A stretch of DNA of 36,089 bases. It comes from JBCBEX01 sp038528235. GTDB taxonomy: Bacteria > Bacteroidota > Rhodothermia > Rhodothermales > Rubricoccaceae. Below, piece after piece: positions 24,379 through 31,512 of this stretch. The translations under genes and the position numbers were made by a program. Each line of letters opens with the position of its first letter. The stretch's first letter is position 1. The stretch spans positions 1 through 36,089 of the forward strand of contig JBCBEX010000039.1 of the NCBI GenBank assembly GCA_038528235.1, in the 5' to 3' direction. Under the pieces are notes generated by a model. That model searched no databases. It saw only the letters and a program-made list of their open reading frames with translations, and was not told where the DNA came from.

Positions 24379-24398
24379 CGCTTTCGCTGCGCGGTGTG

Positions 24399-24454
24399 AA
24401 CGTGTGCAGGTATGGACGCAGGAACGTGTTTCTGCGTCCACACCTGTATACGTT
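24399..24454. repeat. Long hairpin element, copy 2
   Basis: Arms 24399-24421 and 24432-24454 are complementary at 20 of 23 positions around a 10-base loop. Sequence resembles the hairpins at 15249-15314 and 26944-27019 (shared GTATGGACG and CACACCTG-type segments), but the long tail is absent. It ends 2 bp before the start codon of the next small gene and begins 20 bp after the nhaA stop; there is no T-run. Confidence 0.75.
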
Positions 24455-24456
24455 AC

Positions 24457-24783
24457 ATGCCCATGGCTCGTCCGTCCAAAAAGCGAGGCTACCGATACAT
24501 CGTCGTCGACGGCATCGATTATGCCTGGAGGCTAAACACCAGTTCTACGCTTGTCGAGGTCGTCCTAGCGGATACACACAACCAAAAGCTACTGGTCGAC
24601 ATTGGCTGGCAAGATCCCTGGCTCGCTTTCCCACACCGATCTACCTCCGCAGTCACAAGCGTGACACCGAGCATGGTAGAGCAGATTGTCCGCTTTGGCT
24701 TGGCTACAGGATGGTACCCTGAGTCACAAGGCGAGCCTCTCAAGATCTTATGGCCTCCACGTCCAAATGCAACGGACGACTAA
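24457..24783 (+). CDS. Small hypothetical protein
   Basis: A 108-residue soluble protein, MPMARPSKKRGYRYIVVDGI at the start, with a conserved-looking C-terminal half (VTPSMVEQIVRFGLATGWYP... EPLKILWPP). I have the impression of a widespread small family ending in this 'helix plus GW.P' pattern, but no function is known to me. ATG at 24463 is an alternative start. Codon third positions are visibly less GC-rich than in nhaA, which together with the surrounding repeats suggests an accessory gene. Confidence 0.65.
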   Translation: MPMARPSKKRGYRYIVVDGIDYAWRLNTSSTLVEVVLADTHNQKLLVDIGWQDPWLAFPHRSTSAVTSVTPSMVEQIVRFGLATGWYPESQGEPLKILWPPRPNATDD

Positions 24784-24817
24784 TCCGTGCCCAGTCCACT
24801 CGGTGGGTTGCTATGGT

Positions 24818-24921
24818 GTCATCCTGAACTCGTTTCAGGATCTCTGACGACTGAAGTGTTTCGGGTCACCACTGAGATGCTGAAACCGCAGGTTCACGCC
24901 AGTGATCGAGTTCAGCATGAC
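24818..24921. repeat. REP-type inverted doublet with one arm interrupted
   Basis: The left arm (24818-24844) is the same family as the element at 3448-3530 and folds as ATCCTGAA/TTCAGGAT. The right arm (24874-24921) matches the inverse, but 21 extra bases (24887-24907) sit inside its small loop, leaving the ATGCTGAA/TTCAGCAT stem intact. It lies in the 450-bp stretch 24784-25233, which otherwise holds the bshA 3' remnant and a tandem repeat. Confidence 0.8.
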
Positions 24922-24953
24922 AAGGTCGAAACGCGTGCAACAGTCGTCCACGC

Positions 24954-25046
24954 CCTCACGCGTCCACACTCCCGTACTTCTTCTCGCCAGTGCCATCACA
25001 CAGGCGCAGGCGGCGGCGTAGTAATCCTCGCAGCACGGGACGATGC
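24954..25046 (-). pseudogene. Decayed copy of the bshA 3' end
   Basis: This stretch aligns with 25487-25583, the last codons of bshA and a few flanking bases, at roughly three quarters identity by eye, with small indels. Translated on the reverse strand it reads CCEDYYAAACACVMALARRS against RYEAYYAAVRARVMARWEEK in intact BshA. Weaker similarity may continue to about 25116. The intact lipoprotein gene at 25234-25464 lies between the two copies. It is a non-functional remnant. Confidence 0.75.
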
Positions 25047-25071
25047 AGCCAGCCCCGCACTCGTCCACACT

Positions 25072-25105
25072 AAAGACGACGCGTTGCCAAAGACGACGCG
25101 TTGGT
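25072..25105. repeat. 17-bp tandem duplication
   Basis: Two 17-bp units starting AAAGACGACGCGTTG are adjacent and differ only at the last two bases. They lie at the far end of the bshA remnant. No gene function is implied. Confidence 0.8.
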
Positions 25106-25233
25106 AGCCGCATGACGGCTCTGTGGTGCCCTGATGCCTGGGCACGTGTAGAGATTGTCCTGCCCGCCCAGGCAATTTCTTTTATGCTTCGGCGTTACGG
25201 CCCAGTCCTTTCGTATCGCTAGCCTAGGTTGCC

Positions 25234-25464
25234 ATGAAGTTGCTACTGCTTTCGCTCGCACTGCTCACCCTCAGCCTTGCCGCCTGTGACAGCAGCAGCG
25301 TGTCGCCATCGACGGAGGCACAGTCAGAAACCGCATCGGCTCAAGGCTGGTTTGGCCCTGACGAGTTCGAGGCAGTCGTCCAGCAACTTCCGGCGTTTCT
25401 AGCGGAAGCGTGCGCTTCGCCGGAACCTGAACTCGCCGAGTTCTGCGAGCAGATTGACGCCTAG
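25234..25464 (+). CDS. Small hypothetical lipoprotein
   Basis: A 76-residue protein with a textbook lipoprotein signal (MKLLLLSLALLTLSLAAC, lipidated Cys18), a Ser/Thr-rich linker, and a short acidic mature part (FGPDEFEAVVQQLPAFLAEA) with two further Cys residues in EACASPEPELAEFCEQ that could form a disulphide. No family is recognised. It is convergent with bshA; the stops are 24 bp apart. The bracketing bshA 3' copies suggest this gene was involved in a local duplication or insertion event. Confidence 0.7.
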   Translation: MKLLLLSLALLTLSLAACDSSSVSPSTEAQSETASAQGWFGPDEFEAVVQQLPAFLAEACASPEPELAEFCEQIDA

Positions 25465-25488
25465 CAGGACCGTGCACGGAGGCTTCCC

Positions 25489-26730
25489 TCACGCGTCCAC
25501 GCGTCCGTACTGCTTCTCCTCCCAGCGGGCCATCACGCGGGCGCGGACGGCAGCATAGTAGGCCTCATAGCGCGGGACGATGCGGCTGACCTCGAAGTCC
25601 TCGACGGCGCGGCGGCGGGCGTTGGCGCGCATCGTGTCGTAGAGCGCGTCGTTGGCGAGGATCTCACGCGTGGCGGCGGCCATCGCCTTCACGTCGCCGA
25701 GGTCGCACAGGAAGCCGGTCTCGCCGTGCACGTTCAGCTCCGGCAGCCCGCCGATGTTGGACGACACGACGGGCACGCCGCAGGCCATCGCTTCGAGCGC
25801 GGCCAGCCCGAACGTCTCGCTGCCGGACGGGATCAGGAAGACATCAGCGATCGAGAGGATCTCCTCGACCGGCTCCTGCTTGCCGAGGAAGCGCACCTCC
25901 GAATAGACGCCGAGGTCGCGGGCGAGTTGTTCACACGCGGGGCGATCCGGACCGTCGCCCACGAGAAGGAGCTTCACGGCACCGGGCTGTTCGCCATTGA
26001 TGCCCTCGGTGTAGAGCTTGTGGAAGACCTTCACCACGTCGGTGGCGCGCTTCACCGGGCGAAAGTTCGAGACGTGCACGAGCAGGCGCTCGCCATTGGG
26101 GCAGATGGCCTGCTTGAAGTGCTCGCGCGGGAGCCGCTGGAAGCGCTCGGTGTCCACGAAGTTGGGGATCACCTCGATGGGACACGCTTCGCCTTCTGGA
26201 GCGGTGCAGAAGTGCGCGTGCGTTTCGCGGCGGAGGTAGTCCGAGACCGCCGTGATGCCGTCCGACTCCGAGAGCGAGTAGTCCACCACGGGGAGGTACG
26301 ACGGGTCCTGCCCGACGAGCGTGATGTCGGTGCCGTGGAGCGTGGTGACGATGGGCGTGCGGAGCCCTTCGCGCTGGAGGATGTAGCGGGCGAGAACGGC
26401 GCTCGTCGCGTGCGGGATCGCGTAGTGGACGTGCAGCAGGTCGAGGCCCTCGTGGCGGACGACATCGACCATCTTGCTCGTGAGCGAAAGCGCGTAGGGC
26501 GGGTACTCGAAGAGTGGGTACGAGTTGACGCGGACCTCGTGGTAGAACAGGTTCTCCGTCACGTGCGCGAGGCGCAGCGGGAGATCGTAGGCGATGAAGT
26601 GGACCTGGTGGCCGCGTGCGGCGAGCGCCTTGCCGAGTTCGGTCGCCACGACGCCGGAGCCGCCGTAGGTGGGATAGCAGGTGATCCCGATTTTGAGAGG
26701 CGGAGACGAAGACACGTCAGACGCAGACAT
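25489..26730 (-). CDS. bshA: N-acetyl-alpha-D-glucosaminyl L-malate synthase
   Basis: This GT4 glycosyltransferase makes GlcNAc-malate, the first step of bacillithiol synthesis. The 413-residue protein matches BshA strongly: IGITCYPTYGGSGVVATELG at the N-terminus, HVHYAIPHATSA, TTLHGTDITLVG, TAVSDYLR, VIPNFVDTERF, HVSNFRPVKR, LVGDGPDR, FLGKQEPVEEIL and the nucleotide-sugar motif PSGSETFGLAALEAMACGVPVV. The ATG at 26730 precedes a short polar stretch before the core. The later pathway genes bshB and bshC are not in the window. The region upstream (26731-27076) is shared with the divergent barrel gene. Confidence 0.95.
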   Translation of the reverse strand: MSASDVSSSPPLKIGITCYPTYGGSGVVATELGKALAARGHQVHFIAYDLPLRLAHVTENLFYHEVRVNSYPLFEYPPYALSLTSKMVDVVRHEGLDLLHVHYAIPHATSAVLARYILQREGLRTPIVTTLHGTDITLVGQDPSYLPVVDYSLSESDGITAVSDYLRRETHAHFCTAPEGEACPIEVIPNFVDTERFQRLPREHFKQAICPNGERLLVHVSNFRPVKRATDVVKVFHKLYTEGINGEQPGAVKLLLVGDGPDRPACEQLARDLGVYSEVRFLGKQEPVEEILSIADVFLIPSGSETFGLAALEAMACGVPVVSSNIGGLPELNVHGETGFLCDLGDVKAMAAATREILANDALYDTMRANARRRAVEDFEVSRIVPRYEAYYAAVRARVMARWEEKQYGRVDA

Positions 26731-26871
26731 GGCGGTGGCGGGCTTGGCGGGGGAAGGGCTGCCCTCCCAACGTCGAGCACCGGGGGAGGTTGCGCCCGTT
26801 CGTCCCACCCTCGTTCTGTGGCCCTCGCTCGGTGACGGTGCTACCTTGGAGGGTCCACGCGGGCCGTCGAT

Positions 26872-27038
26872 CCGGGCCCGTGAGACACCCAATCCGTAAG
26901 CCTCGTCGAGGTTTGACTCACTTTCGAGGCTGGATTCGGGCGTGTACGTGTGCATGTATGAACGTGTGAAGGTGCTCCTCCTCGTCCATTCGTCCATACG
27001 TTCACACCTCCACACTCCAACTCTGCCCACGGAGTTGG
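26872..27038 (+). promoter_or_regulatory. Long-hairpin leader element, copy 3 (upstream of barrel gene)
   Basis: In the 346-bp gap between bshA and the forward barrel gene, a tail (about 26872-26943) is followed by a long imperfect hairpin (about 26944-27019) and then by a small perfect stem CCAACTC/GAGTTGG (27017-27023 with 27032-27038), ending 38 bp before the ATG at 27077. Sequence and order match copy 1 at 15225-15401 read on the reverse strand. The remaining part, 26731-26871, is GC-rich with no visible gene. Confidence 0.7.
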
Positions 27039-27076
27039 GGCGACTTCCCCTCGTGCAACCATACACCTCCGTCCTC

Positions 27077-27688
27077 ATGACGCGCCTCCGCTCGCTCCTG
27101 CTCGCCTTCGCGCTCCTCGCGACCTCCGCCGCGCTGACCGCCCCCACCGCCTCCGCCCAGATCATCCCGCAGTTCGGCATCGCGGGCGGCCTCAACTTCG
27201 GCTCCCTCTCCGACGCGGGCTCGCTCGACATCGGCTCCTCGACCGGCTACCACATTGGCCTCTACGCACAGGTCGGTGTGGCGAGCTTCGCCGTACGGCC
27301 CGGCGTGTTCTACCAGCGCGTCGGCGACCTCGAACTGCCCACCACCCAAGGCGTCGGCGTCCTGGACGAGTTCTCAGTCAGCTACGTCCTCGTCCCCATC
27401 GACCTGATCTACAAGCCGCTGCCGACGCCGCTCATCAAGCCCTACCTCCTCGCCGGACCGGAATTCCGCATTGCCACGGGTGACCTCGCCGATGCGGCGT
27501 TCGGTGATGACGGCTCGCGCTCGTTCACGACGGCGATCAACATTGGCATCGGCGCACAGTTTGGCGCGGTCATTGGTCCGAAGGTGTTCGGCGAACTCCG
27601 CTATGCCTTTGACCTGTCAGGCGTCTCCGAAGGCGACGACTCGGTGAAGGTGAACGTGGTGATGCTGCGCGTCGGCCTCGGTATCTAG
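27077..27688 (+). CDS. Outer-membrane beta-barrel protein (PorT-like)
   Basis: A 203-residue protein with a signal peptide ending TAPTASAQ, then alternating strands typical of small 8-stranded barrels: FGIAGGLNFGSL, YHIGLYAQVGV, FAVRPGVFYQRVG, VSYVLVPIDLIYK, IKPYLLAGPEFRI, INIGIGAQFGAVI, KVFGELRYAFDLSGV, and a final strand VNVVMLRVGLGI. It matches the outer membrane protein beta-barrel (PorT) style common in Bacteroidota. Function is not predictable. A related barrel gene follows 55 bp later, suggesting duplication and co-expression. Confidence 0.85.
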   Translation: MTRLRSLLLAFALLATSAALTAPTASAQIIPQFGIAGGLNFGSLSDAGSLDIGSSTGYHIGLYAQVGVASFAVRPGVFYQRVGDLELPTTQGVGVLDEFSVSYVLVPIDLIYKPLPTPLIKPYLLAGPEFRIATGDLADAAFGDDGSRSFTTAINIGIGAQFGAVIGPKVFGELRYAFDLSGVSEGDDSVKVNVVMLRVGLGI

Positions 27689-27743
27689 CATAACAGCATC
27701 TAGCACGCCTGTCTCGTTGACCTCCTCGTCTGGTTCCTGTCTC

Positions 27744-28445
27744 ATGCGTCTTTCCCCTCACGCGACTCGGCCCGTGGTGTCCGTGCTCGGCCTCCTGCTC
27801 GCCTTCGTGCTGCTCGGGCCTGACGCTGCGGCGCAGTTCCGCGTCGGCATCGTGGGCGGCGTCAACGCGAGCGCCTTCGACGCGACGGCTGGCGCCGACA
27901 TCGATGGAGCGGCGGGTGCTCACGTCGGCGTCTTCGTGGACGTGGGCGACGCGCCCATCGCGCTCCGCGTGGGGGCGACCTACGTGTCGGCAGGCACGAT
28001 CGCGGCGGTGCCGCTCCAGACGGAGATCCGGCCCGACCCGCGCCAGCCCAACCTCGCCGTCGTGATCGGCGACACGCTCGCAAGCGGCTTCGACGTGACG
28101 TTCCTGGCGCTGCCCATCGAGCTGCACTACCGCTTCGACGCGCCGCGCGTGGAGCCGTATGCCGCCATCGGACCGGAGCTGCGCATCCCGCTCGGCGACC
28201 AGGGGGCCGACATCGAAGACGCGGTTCTCGGCACGGCGGTCGCGTTCAGCGTGGCGGGCGGCGTGCTCTTCCCGCTCGGCCCCCGCTCGCAGGTCTTCGG
28301 CGAGATCCGCTACGTCGCCGACGTGTCGGGCTTCACCGACGAGGCGCGCATCGACCCGGACGGGCCTACCGGGCCGTTCTCGGAGGTCACGGTCGAGTCC
28401 TACCAGATCAATCTGTTCAGCCTCCGCGTCGGCCTTCTGTTCTGA
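27744..28445 (+). CDS. Outer-membrane beta-barrel protein, paralogue of upstream gene
   Basis: A 233-residue exported barrel protein; signal peptide to about residue 30 (LLLAFVLLGPDAAAQ). Strand pattern follows the upstream protein: FRVGIVGGVNASAF, AHVGVFVDVG, LRVGATYVS, FLALPIELHYRF, VEPYAAIGPELRIPLGD, FSVAGGVLFPLG, QVFGEIRYVADVSGF and a last strand LFSLRVGLLF. The shared PY.(L/A)..GPE.RI and (V/E)FGE(L/I)RY..D(L/V)SG motifs point to a tandem duplication. ATG at 27744 is preferred to an in-frame TTG at 27717. A strong terminator follows 40 bp downstream. Confidence 0.85.
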   Translation: MRLSPHATRPVVSVLGLLLAFVLLGPDAAAQFRVGIVGGVNASAFDATAGADIDGAAGAHVGVFVDVGDAPIALRVGATYVSAGTIAAVPLQTEIRPDPRQPNLAVVIGDTLASGFDVTFLALPIELHYRFDAPRVEPYAAIGPELRIPLGDQGADIEDAVLGTAVAFSVAGGVLFPLGPRSQVFGEIRYVADVSGFTDEARIDPDGPTGPFSEVTVESYQINLFSLRVGLLF

Positions 28446-28483
28446 CGCCAGCCTGTGCCGAACGGGACGGCCTGAAACGTACG

Positions 28484-28520
28484 ACGGGGTCGGTAGCATC
28501 ATCTACCGACCCCGTTCTGT
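28484..28520 (+). terminator. Intrinsic terminator after the barrel genes
   Basis: A perfect 13-bp stem (28484-28496 with 28503-28515, ACGGGGTCGGTAG and its complement) with loop CATCAT is followed by TCTGTTT. It sits 38 bp after the second barrel stop codon. Confidence 0.88.
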
Positions 28521-28576
28521 TTCATCAAACCAGATACCAGAACGAGGAGCGCGTTGCCTCCATCGCGCATTCCCGT

Positions 28577-28663
28577 CATCCCCGACTTGACCGAGAGCCG
28601 AAGGCCGGCGCAAGCCAATCCGTACGGGACATCGCATGGATCCCCGCCTGCGCGGGGATGACC
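28577..28663. repeat. Second REP-type element
   Basis: The right end carries a perfect hairpin ATCCCCGC-CTGC-GCGGGGAT (28640-28659) within the common GGATCCCCGC...GCGGGGATGAC pattern; the left end has the inverted GTCATCCCCGACTTGACCG with a decayed second half. It is a different family from the TTCAGGAT elements. It lies between the terminator and the baeRF gene; the 285-bp gap contains no gene. Confidence 0.7.
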
Positions 28664-28690
28664 CTGAAGTGGGTGCGCGCCGTCAGTTCC

Positions 28691-28732
28691 AGCAATCAGT
28701 ACGTGGCCTCTAGCAATCAATACGTGGCGGCT
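28691..28732. repeat. 21-bp tandem duplication at the baeRF gene stop
   Basis: Two 21-bp units starting AGCAATCA and containing TACGTGGC are adjacent with four mismatches. The second unit runs into the stop codon of the reverse-strand gene (28731-28733), so the duplication touches but barely enters the coding region. Confidence 0.75.
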
Positions 28733-29924
28733 AGAATCGCAGCAGCGCCGCGACGGGGCCGTGCGGCTCCAGCGCCGTGCGCGCGTCGTCGGAGCGCACC
28801 AGTTCGAGCGAGGCCCCCTGTTCGAGCGCGCGTTCGAGCATCACCTCCACGAGGTCCGACTCCGGCTCTATGCCCTCGCCCGTCATCGGGTGGTCGCCCT
28901 CGGTGAGCGTCGTGAGCATGCCCGTCTCGACGCCGCGCCCACCAGGCTGCCGAAAGGCATCGTCCACGACGAGCGTCATCACGCGCTGCTGGTTGAGCAT
29001 CTGCAGCGTCTCGTCGAGGCCGGTGACGGCGCGGTTGGTGAGCTGCTCGCGGATGTGCGCGATGGTTGCGGTCTCCTCTTCGGCTTCCACGGCTCGCTGC
29101 ACGGGGGCCGCCCGCTCCGCCACCTCCGCGGTCGTGGCGTTCGTGTCGCACGCGAACGACGCTGCGATGGTCTGGCGCGTCGCCTGGTCGAGCGCGTCCA
29201 GGAAGGGCGCCTCCATGTCGGTGGGCACGCTGTAGATCGTGTGCCGTACGCCCAGTTCTTTCACCATCAGTTCCAGCGCATGCGCCGAGCGCTTGGCGTG
29301 GTCCCGCTTGCGCGCCTCGCGCTGGTCCTGGCGTTGGTCTTTCGAGGCATAGTCCCACGTCTCGACTTCCTTGCCATCGAGCGTGAGCACCTCCTCGACG
29401 AGGCCAATCTGCGCGAAGAAGTACCGCGTCTTCGCAAACGACACCAGCACGATGGCGAAGCGGTCGTGCTCGTCGCGCAGGCGGGCGAGCGGGCGCACGT
29501 AGGGCCGGTTGTTGAGGTGCACGGCCGTCGGGAGATCGAGCGCGGTGCCGACCTGGCGGAAGAGGCCGATGCCCTCGCAGGCGAAGAACGCGAGCCCGCG
29601 CCCGGTCCGGGGCAGCCCCTTTTCGAGCGCCGCCTCGATGCGGTCGAGCTCGGCCTGCACGGCCGCACGGTCAGCGTCCTGCTCGTCGGCGAGGGTAAGG
29701 GCCTGGCGGCTGAGGTCCTTGAACGTGATGCGCCAGGCGTCGCCGGAGCGGGCCTCCGGGTCGAGCGTCATGTAGAGGCTCAGGACAGGCGCACCGTCTG
29801 AGACGAGGCCGTTGAGTTCTTGGAGGTGCTCGGCGGAGAGGAAATGGAACCCGGGCGACGTCGTGCGCGCGTGGAGTTCCTGGATGAACGCATCGCGCTG
29901 CTCGGCGGAAAGGACAGTTCTCAT
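28731..29924 (-). CDS. eRF1-like protein of the bacterial baeRF/Vms1 type (family 10-like)
   Basis: A 397-residue protein with the layout of bacterial-archaeal release-factor-like (baeRF) proteins: an N-terminal domain (about 1-130) with VLSLYMTLDPEAR, a central RNase H-like eRF1 domain with FAIVLVSFAKTRYFFAQIG, and a C-terminal L7Ae-like domain with LVEVMLERALEQGASLELV ending GPVAALLRF. No GGQ peptide-release motif is visible. Relatives are linked to ribosome rescue or stress, but a bacterial function is not established. ATG 29924 (MRTVLSAEQRD) is preferred to one 21 bases earlier. Family 10 assignment is from memory. Confidence 0.8.
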   Translation of the reverse strand: MRTVLSAEQRDAFIQELHARTTSPGFHFLSAEHLQELNGLVSDGAPVLSLYMTLDPEARSGDAWRITFKDLSRQALTLADEQDADRAAVQAELDRIEAALEKGLPRTGRGLAFFACEGIGLFRQVGTALDLPTAVHLNNRPYVRPLARLRDEHDRFAIVLVSFAKTRYFFAQIGLVEEVLTLDGKEVETWDYASKDQRQDQREARKRDHAKRSAHALELMVKELGVRHTIYSVPTDMEAPFLDALDQATRQTIAASFACDTNATTAEVAERAAPVQRAVEAEEETATIAHIREQLTNRAVTGLDETLQMLNQQRVMTLVVDDAFRQPGGRGVETGMLTTLTEGDHPMTGEGIEPESDLVEVMLERALEQGASLELVRSDDARTALEPHGPVAALLRF

Positions 29925-30039
29925 GGGCCGTAGAATCGAATACATGAACGAACAGATGGAGGCCTGGCTAAACCGGAAGCCCTTCCCAAAAGGTCCGTAC
30001 CGCGCGCGATTCTGGCCGCCGCTCAGCTCGCCCGATGTC

Positions 30040-31266
30040 TTAGCGCACAGCCGTCACTCCCTCTAAATCCTCCGGCTCCCTGACCGCCTCTGACACGCCC
30101 GACACGTCGCCTGCCTCTGCCCTATCGTTTACCTCTACCCTGTCGCTTACCTCTAACCTATCGTCTTCCTCGACACGTTCCTCGCCCCGCTCCGCGGGCT
30201 CGATGGCCGCCTTGACGCTGGCATCGCGGCGGTTCGCCCAGACCGAGACGAGCGCGCTCCCGCCGATGAGCAACACGATCACGCCGAGCGACACGGGCGT
30301 CGGGACGTGCACCACGTCGATGGCGAGCATCTTCGCGCCGATGAACACGAGCGTGAGGCTCAGGCCAATGTGGAGGTAGCGCACCTGCTCGATCACGCTA
30401 GCGAGCAAGAAGTAGAGCGCCCGTAGCCCCAACACCGCCATGATGTTCGACGAGTAGGCCAGGAACGGATCGGTGGTGATGCCGAGGATGGCTGGGATCG
30501 AGTCGAAGGCGAAGACCACGTCCGTGAGCTCGATCATCACGAGGACGAGGAAGAGCGGCGTCACGAGCGTGCGGCCGAAGCGCCGGATGACGAAGCGCTC
30601 GCCGTAGTAGGTCTTCGTGAGCGGCAGCACGCGGCGGAGCGCTTGGAGGATGCGGTTGTCGCCAGGATCGGCGTCCTCGTCTTCGCCGCGCAGCATCTTG
30701 AGGCCCGTGAGCACGAGGAAGGCGCCGAAGAGGTAGAGGACCCAGTGGAACTGCGCGACCAGCTTCACGCCGACGAGGATCATCGCGCCGCGCATCACGA
30801 TGGCGCCGAAGATCCCCCAGAAGAGCACACGGTGCTGGTAGTGCGGCGGCACCTGGAAGTAGCGGAACAGCACCGCAATCACGAACAGGTTATCCACCGA
30901 GAGCGACTTCTCGACGACGTAGGCCGTCAGGAACGTCAGCCCCACGTCGGTGCCGTAGGCGATCCAGAGCGCAGCGTTGAGCACGAGCGCGACGGCCACG
31001 AAGAACGCCGAGAGCGCCGCGGCCTCGCGCAGCTCGATCTTGTGCGCCGTGCGGTTGAACCCGAGCAGGTCGAGCAGCAGCAGCCCTACGACGAGCGCGT
31101 TGAAGCCCGCCCAGATAAGCCAGCTGACCTCGATGTGCGCGGTCGCCACGGCCAGGGGCTGCGCTCCCAGGAGCAGCGGCGCAGTAGCGAGCCATGGAGC
31201 AGCGAGCCATGGAGCAGCGAGCGATGGAGCAGCGAGCGATGGAGCAGCCAGAGACGATGCGAGCAT
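30040..31266 (-). CDS. TerC/Alx-family integral membrane protein
   Basis: A 408-residue membrane protein of the TerC family (relatives include Alx, implicated in manganese or metal export). Core signatures are WAGFNALVVGLLLLDLLGFN, AYVVEKSLSVDNLFVIAVLF, RVLFWGIFGAIVMRG, ELTDVVFAFDSIPAILGIT and FLAYSSNIMAVLGLRALYFL, with the conserved acidic residues in SVDN and FAFDS. Two oddities are seen: the N-terminus is a run of five-residue LAAP repeats coded by 15-bp DNA repeats (31182-31256), and the cytosolic tail has three six-residue DRxExx repeats (30110-30163). A start after the LAAP repeats is possible. Confidence 0.92.
   Translation of the reverse strand: MLASSLAAPSLAAPSLAAPWLAAPWLATAPLLLGAQPLAVATAHIEVSWLIWAGFNALVVGLLLLDLLGFNRTAHKIELREAAALSAFFVAVALVLNAALWIAYGTDVGLTFLTAYVVEKSLSVDNLFVIAVLFRYFQVPPHYQHRVLFWGIFGAIVMRGAMILVGVKLVAQFHWVLYLFGAFLVLTGLKMLRGEDEDADPGDNRILQALRRVLPLTKTYYGERFVIRRFGRTLVTPLFLVLVMIELTDVVFAFDSIPAILGITTDPFLAYSSNIMAVLGLRALYFLLASVIEQVRYLHIGLSLTLVFIGAKMLAIDVVHVPTPVSLGVIVLLIGGSALVSVWANRRDASVKAAIEPAERGEERVEEDDRLEVSDRVEVNDRAEAGDVSGVSEAVREPEDLEGVTAVR
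30110..30163. repeat. 18-bp tandem repeat in TerC C-terminal tail
   Basis: Three 18-bp units encode DRLEVS, DRVEVN and DRAEAG on the reverse strand, an acidic cytosolic tail. The unit length is a multiple of three, so copy number can vary without breaking the frame. Confidence 0.75.
31182..31256. repeat. 15-bp tandem repeat in TerC N-terminus
   Basis: Five units of a 15-bp repeat, the middle ones GAGCAGCGAGC(C/G)ATG, encode (S/W)LAAP pentapeptides on the reverse strand just after the start codon. Adjacent units are identical or nearly so, which suggests recent slippage. Each added unit lengthens the hydrophobic N-terminus by five residues. Confidence 0.85.
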
Positions 31267-31365
31267 GAAGGCGCGCGACTGCGCGGCATGCGGAGAGAAA
31301 CAACCGAACAGGAGCGCGTCCCGTCTGGTCAAGCCGGGCCCCCAACCCACCGCCCTCCCTGATCG

Positions 31366-31463
31366 TTTCGCGAAATTCTGCACGGTGTGCCGCACGCAGC
31401 CAGCGTAGCCCTGCATGCGGCCGTGGGCGCGCATTCTGTGCAGATCGGCATAAACCTTGTTTA
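31366..31463. promoter_or_regulatory. Two short dyads in the divergent terC / glycosyltransferase gap
   Basis: The 246-bp gap between the reverse TerC gene and the forward glycosyltransferase gene contains the palindrome TTTCGCGAAA (31366-31375) and the dyad TAAAC-CTT-GTTTA (31451-31463), the latter 50 bp before the GTG at 31513 in an AT-richer patch. Either could be an operator; no clear promoter hexamers are seen. Confidence 0.3.
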
Positions 31464-31512
31464 GGCAGCCAGTCCGCACGACCTTCTTTCTGTTTGTTTT
31501 CGCGCTCCCGCC

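Noticed and set aside
22978..24441. A 487-codon reverse open frame
   Set aside because: Mirror of nhaA, dominated by His/Asp/Arg/Glu residues, typical of an antisense frame in GC-rich DNA.
24379..25488. A complete novel mobile or defence system in the repeat-rich stretch
   Set aside because: Only two small genes, repeats and a gene remnant are present; no recombinase, nuclease or toxin-antitoxin pair can be supported.
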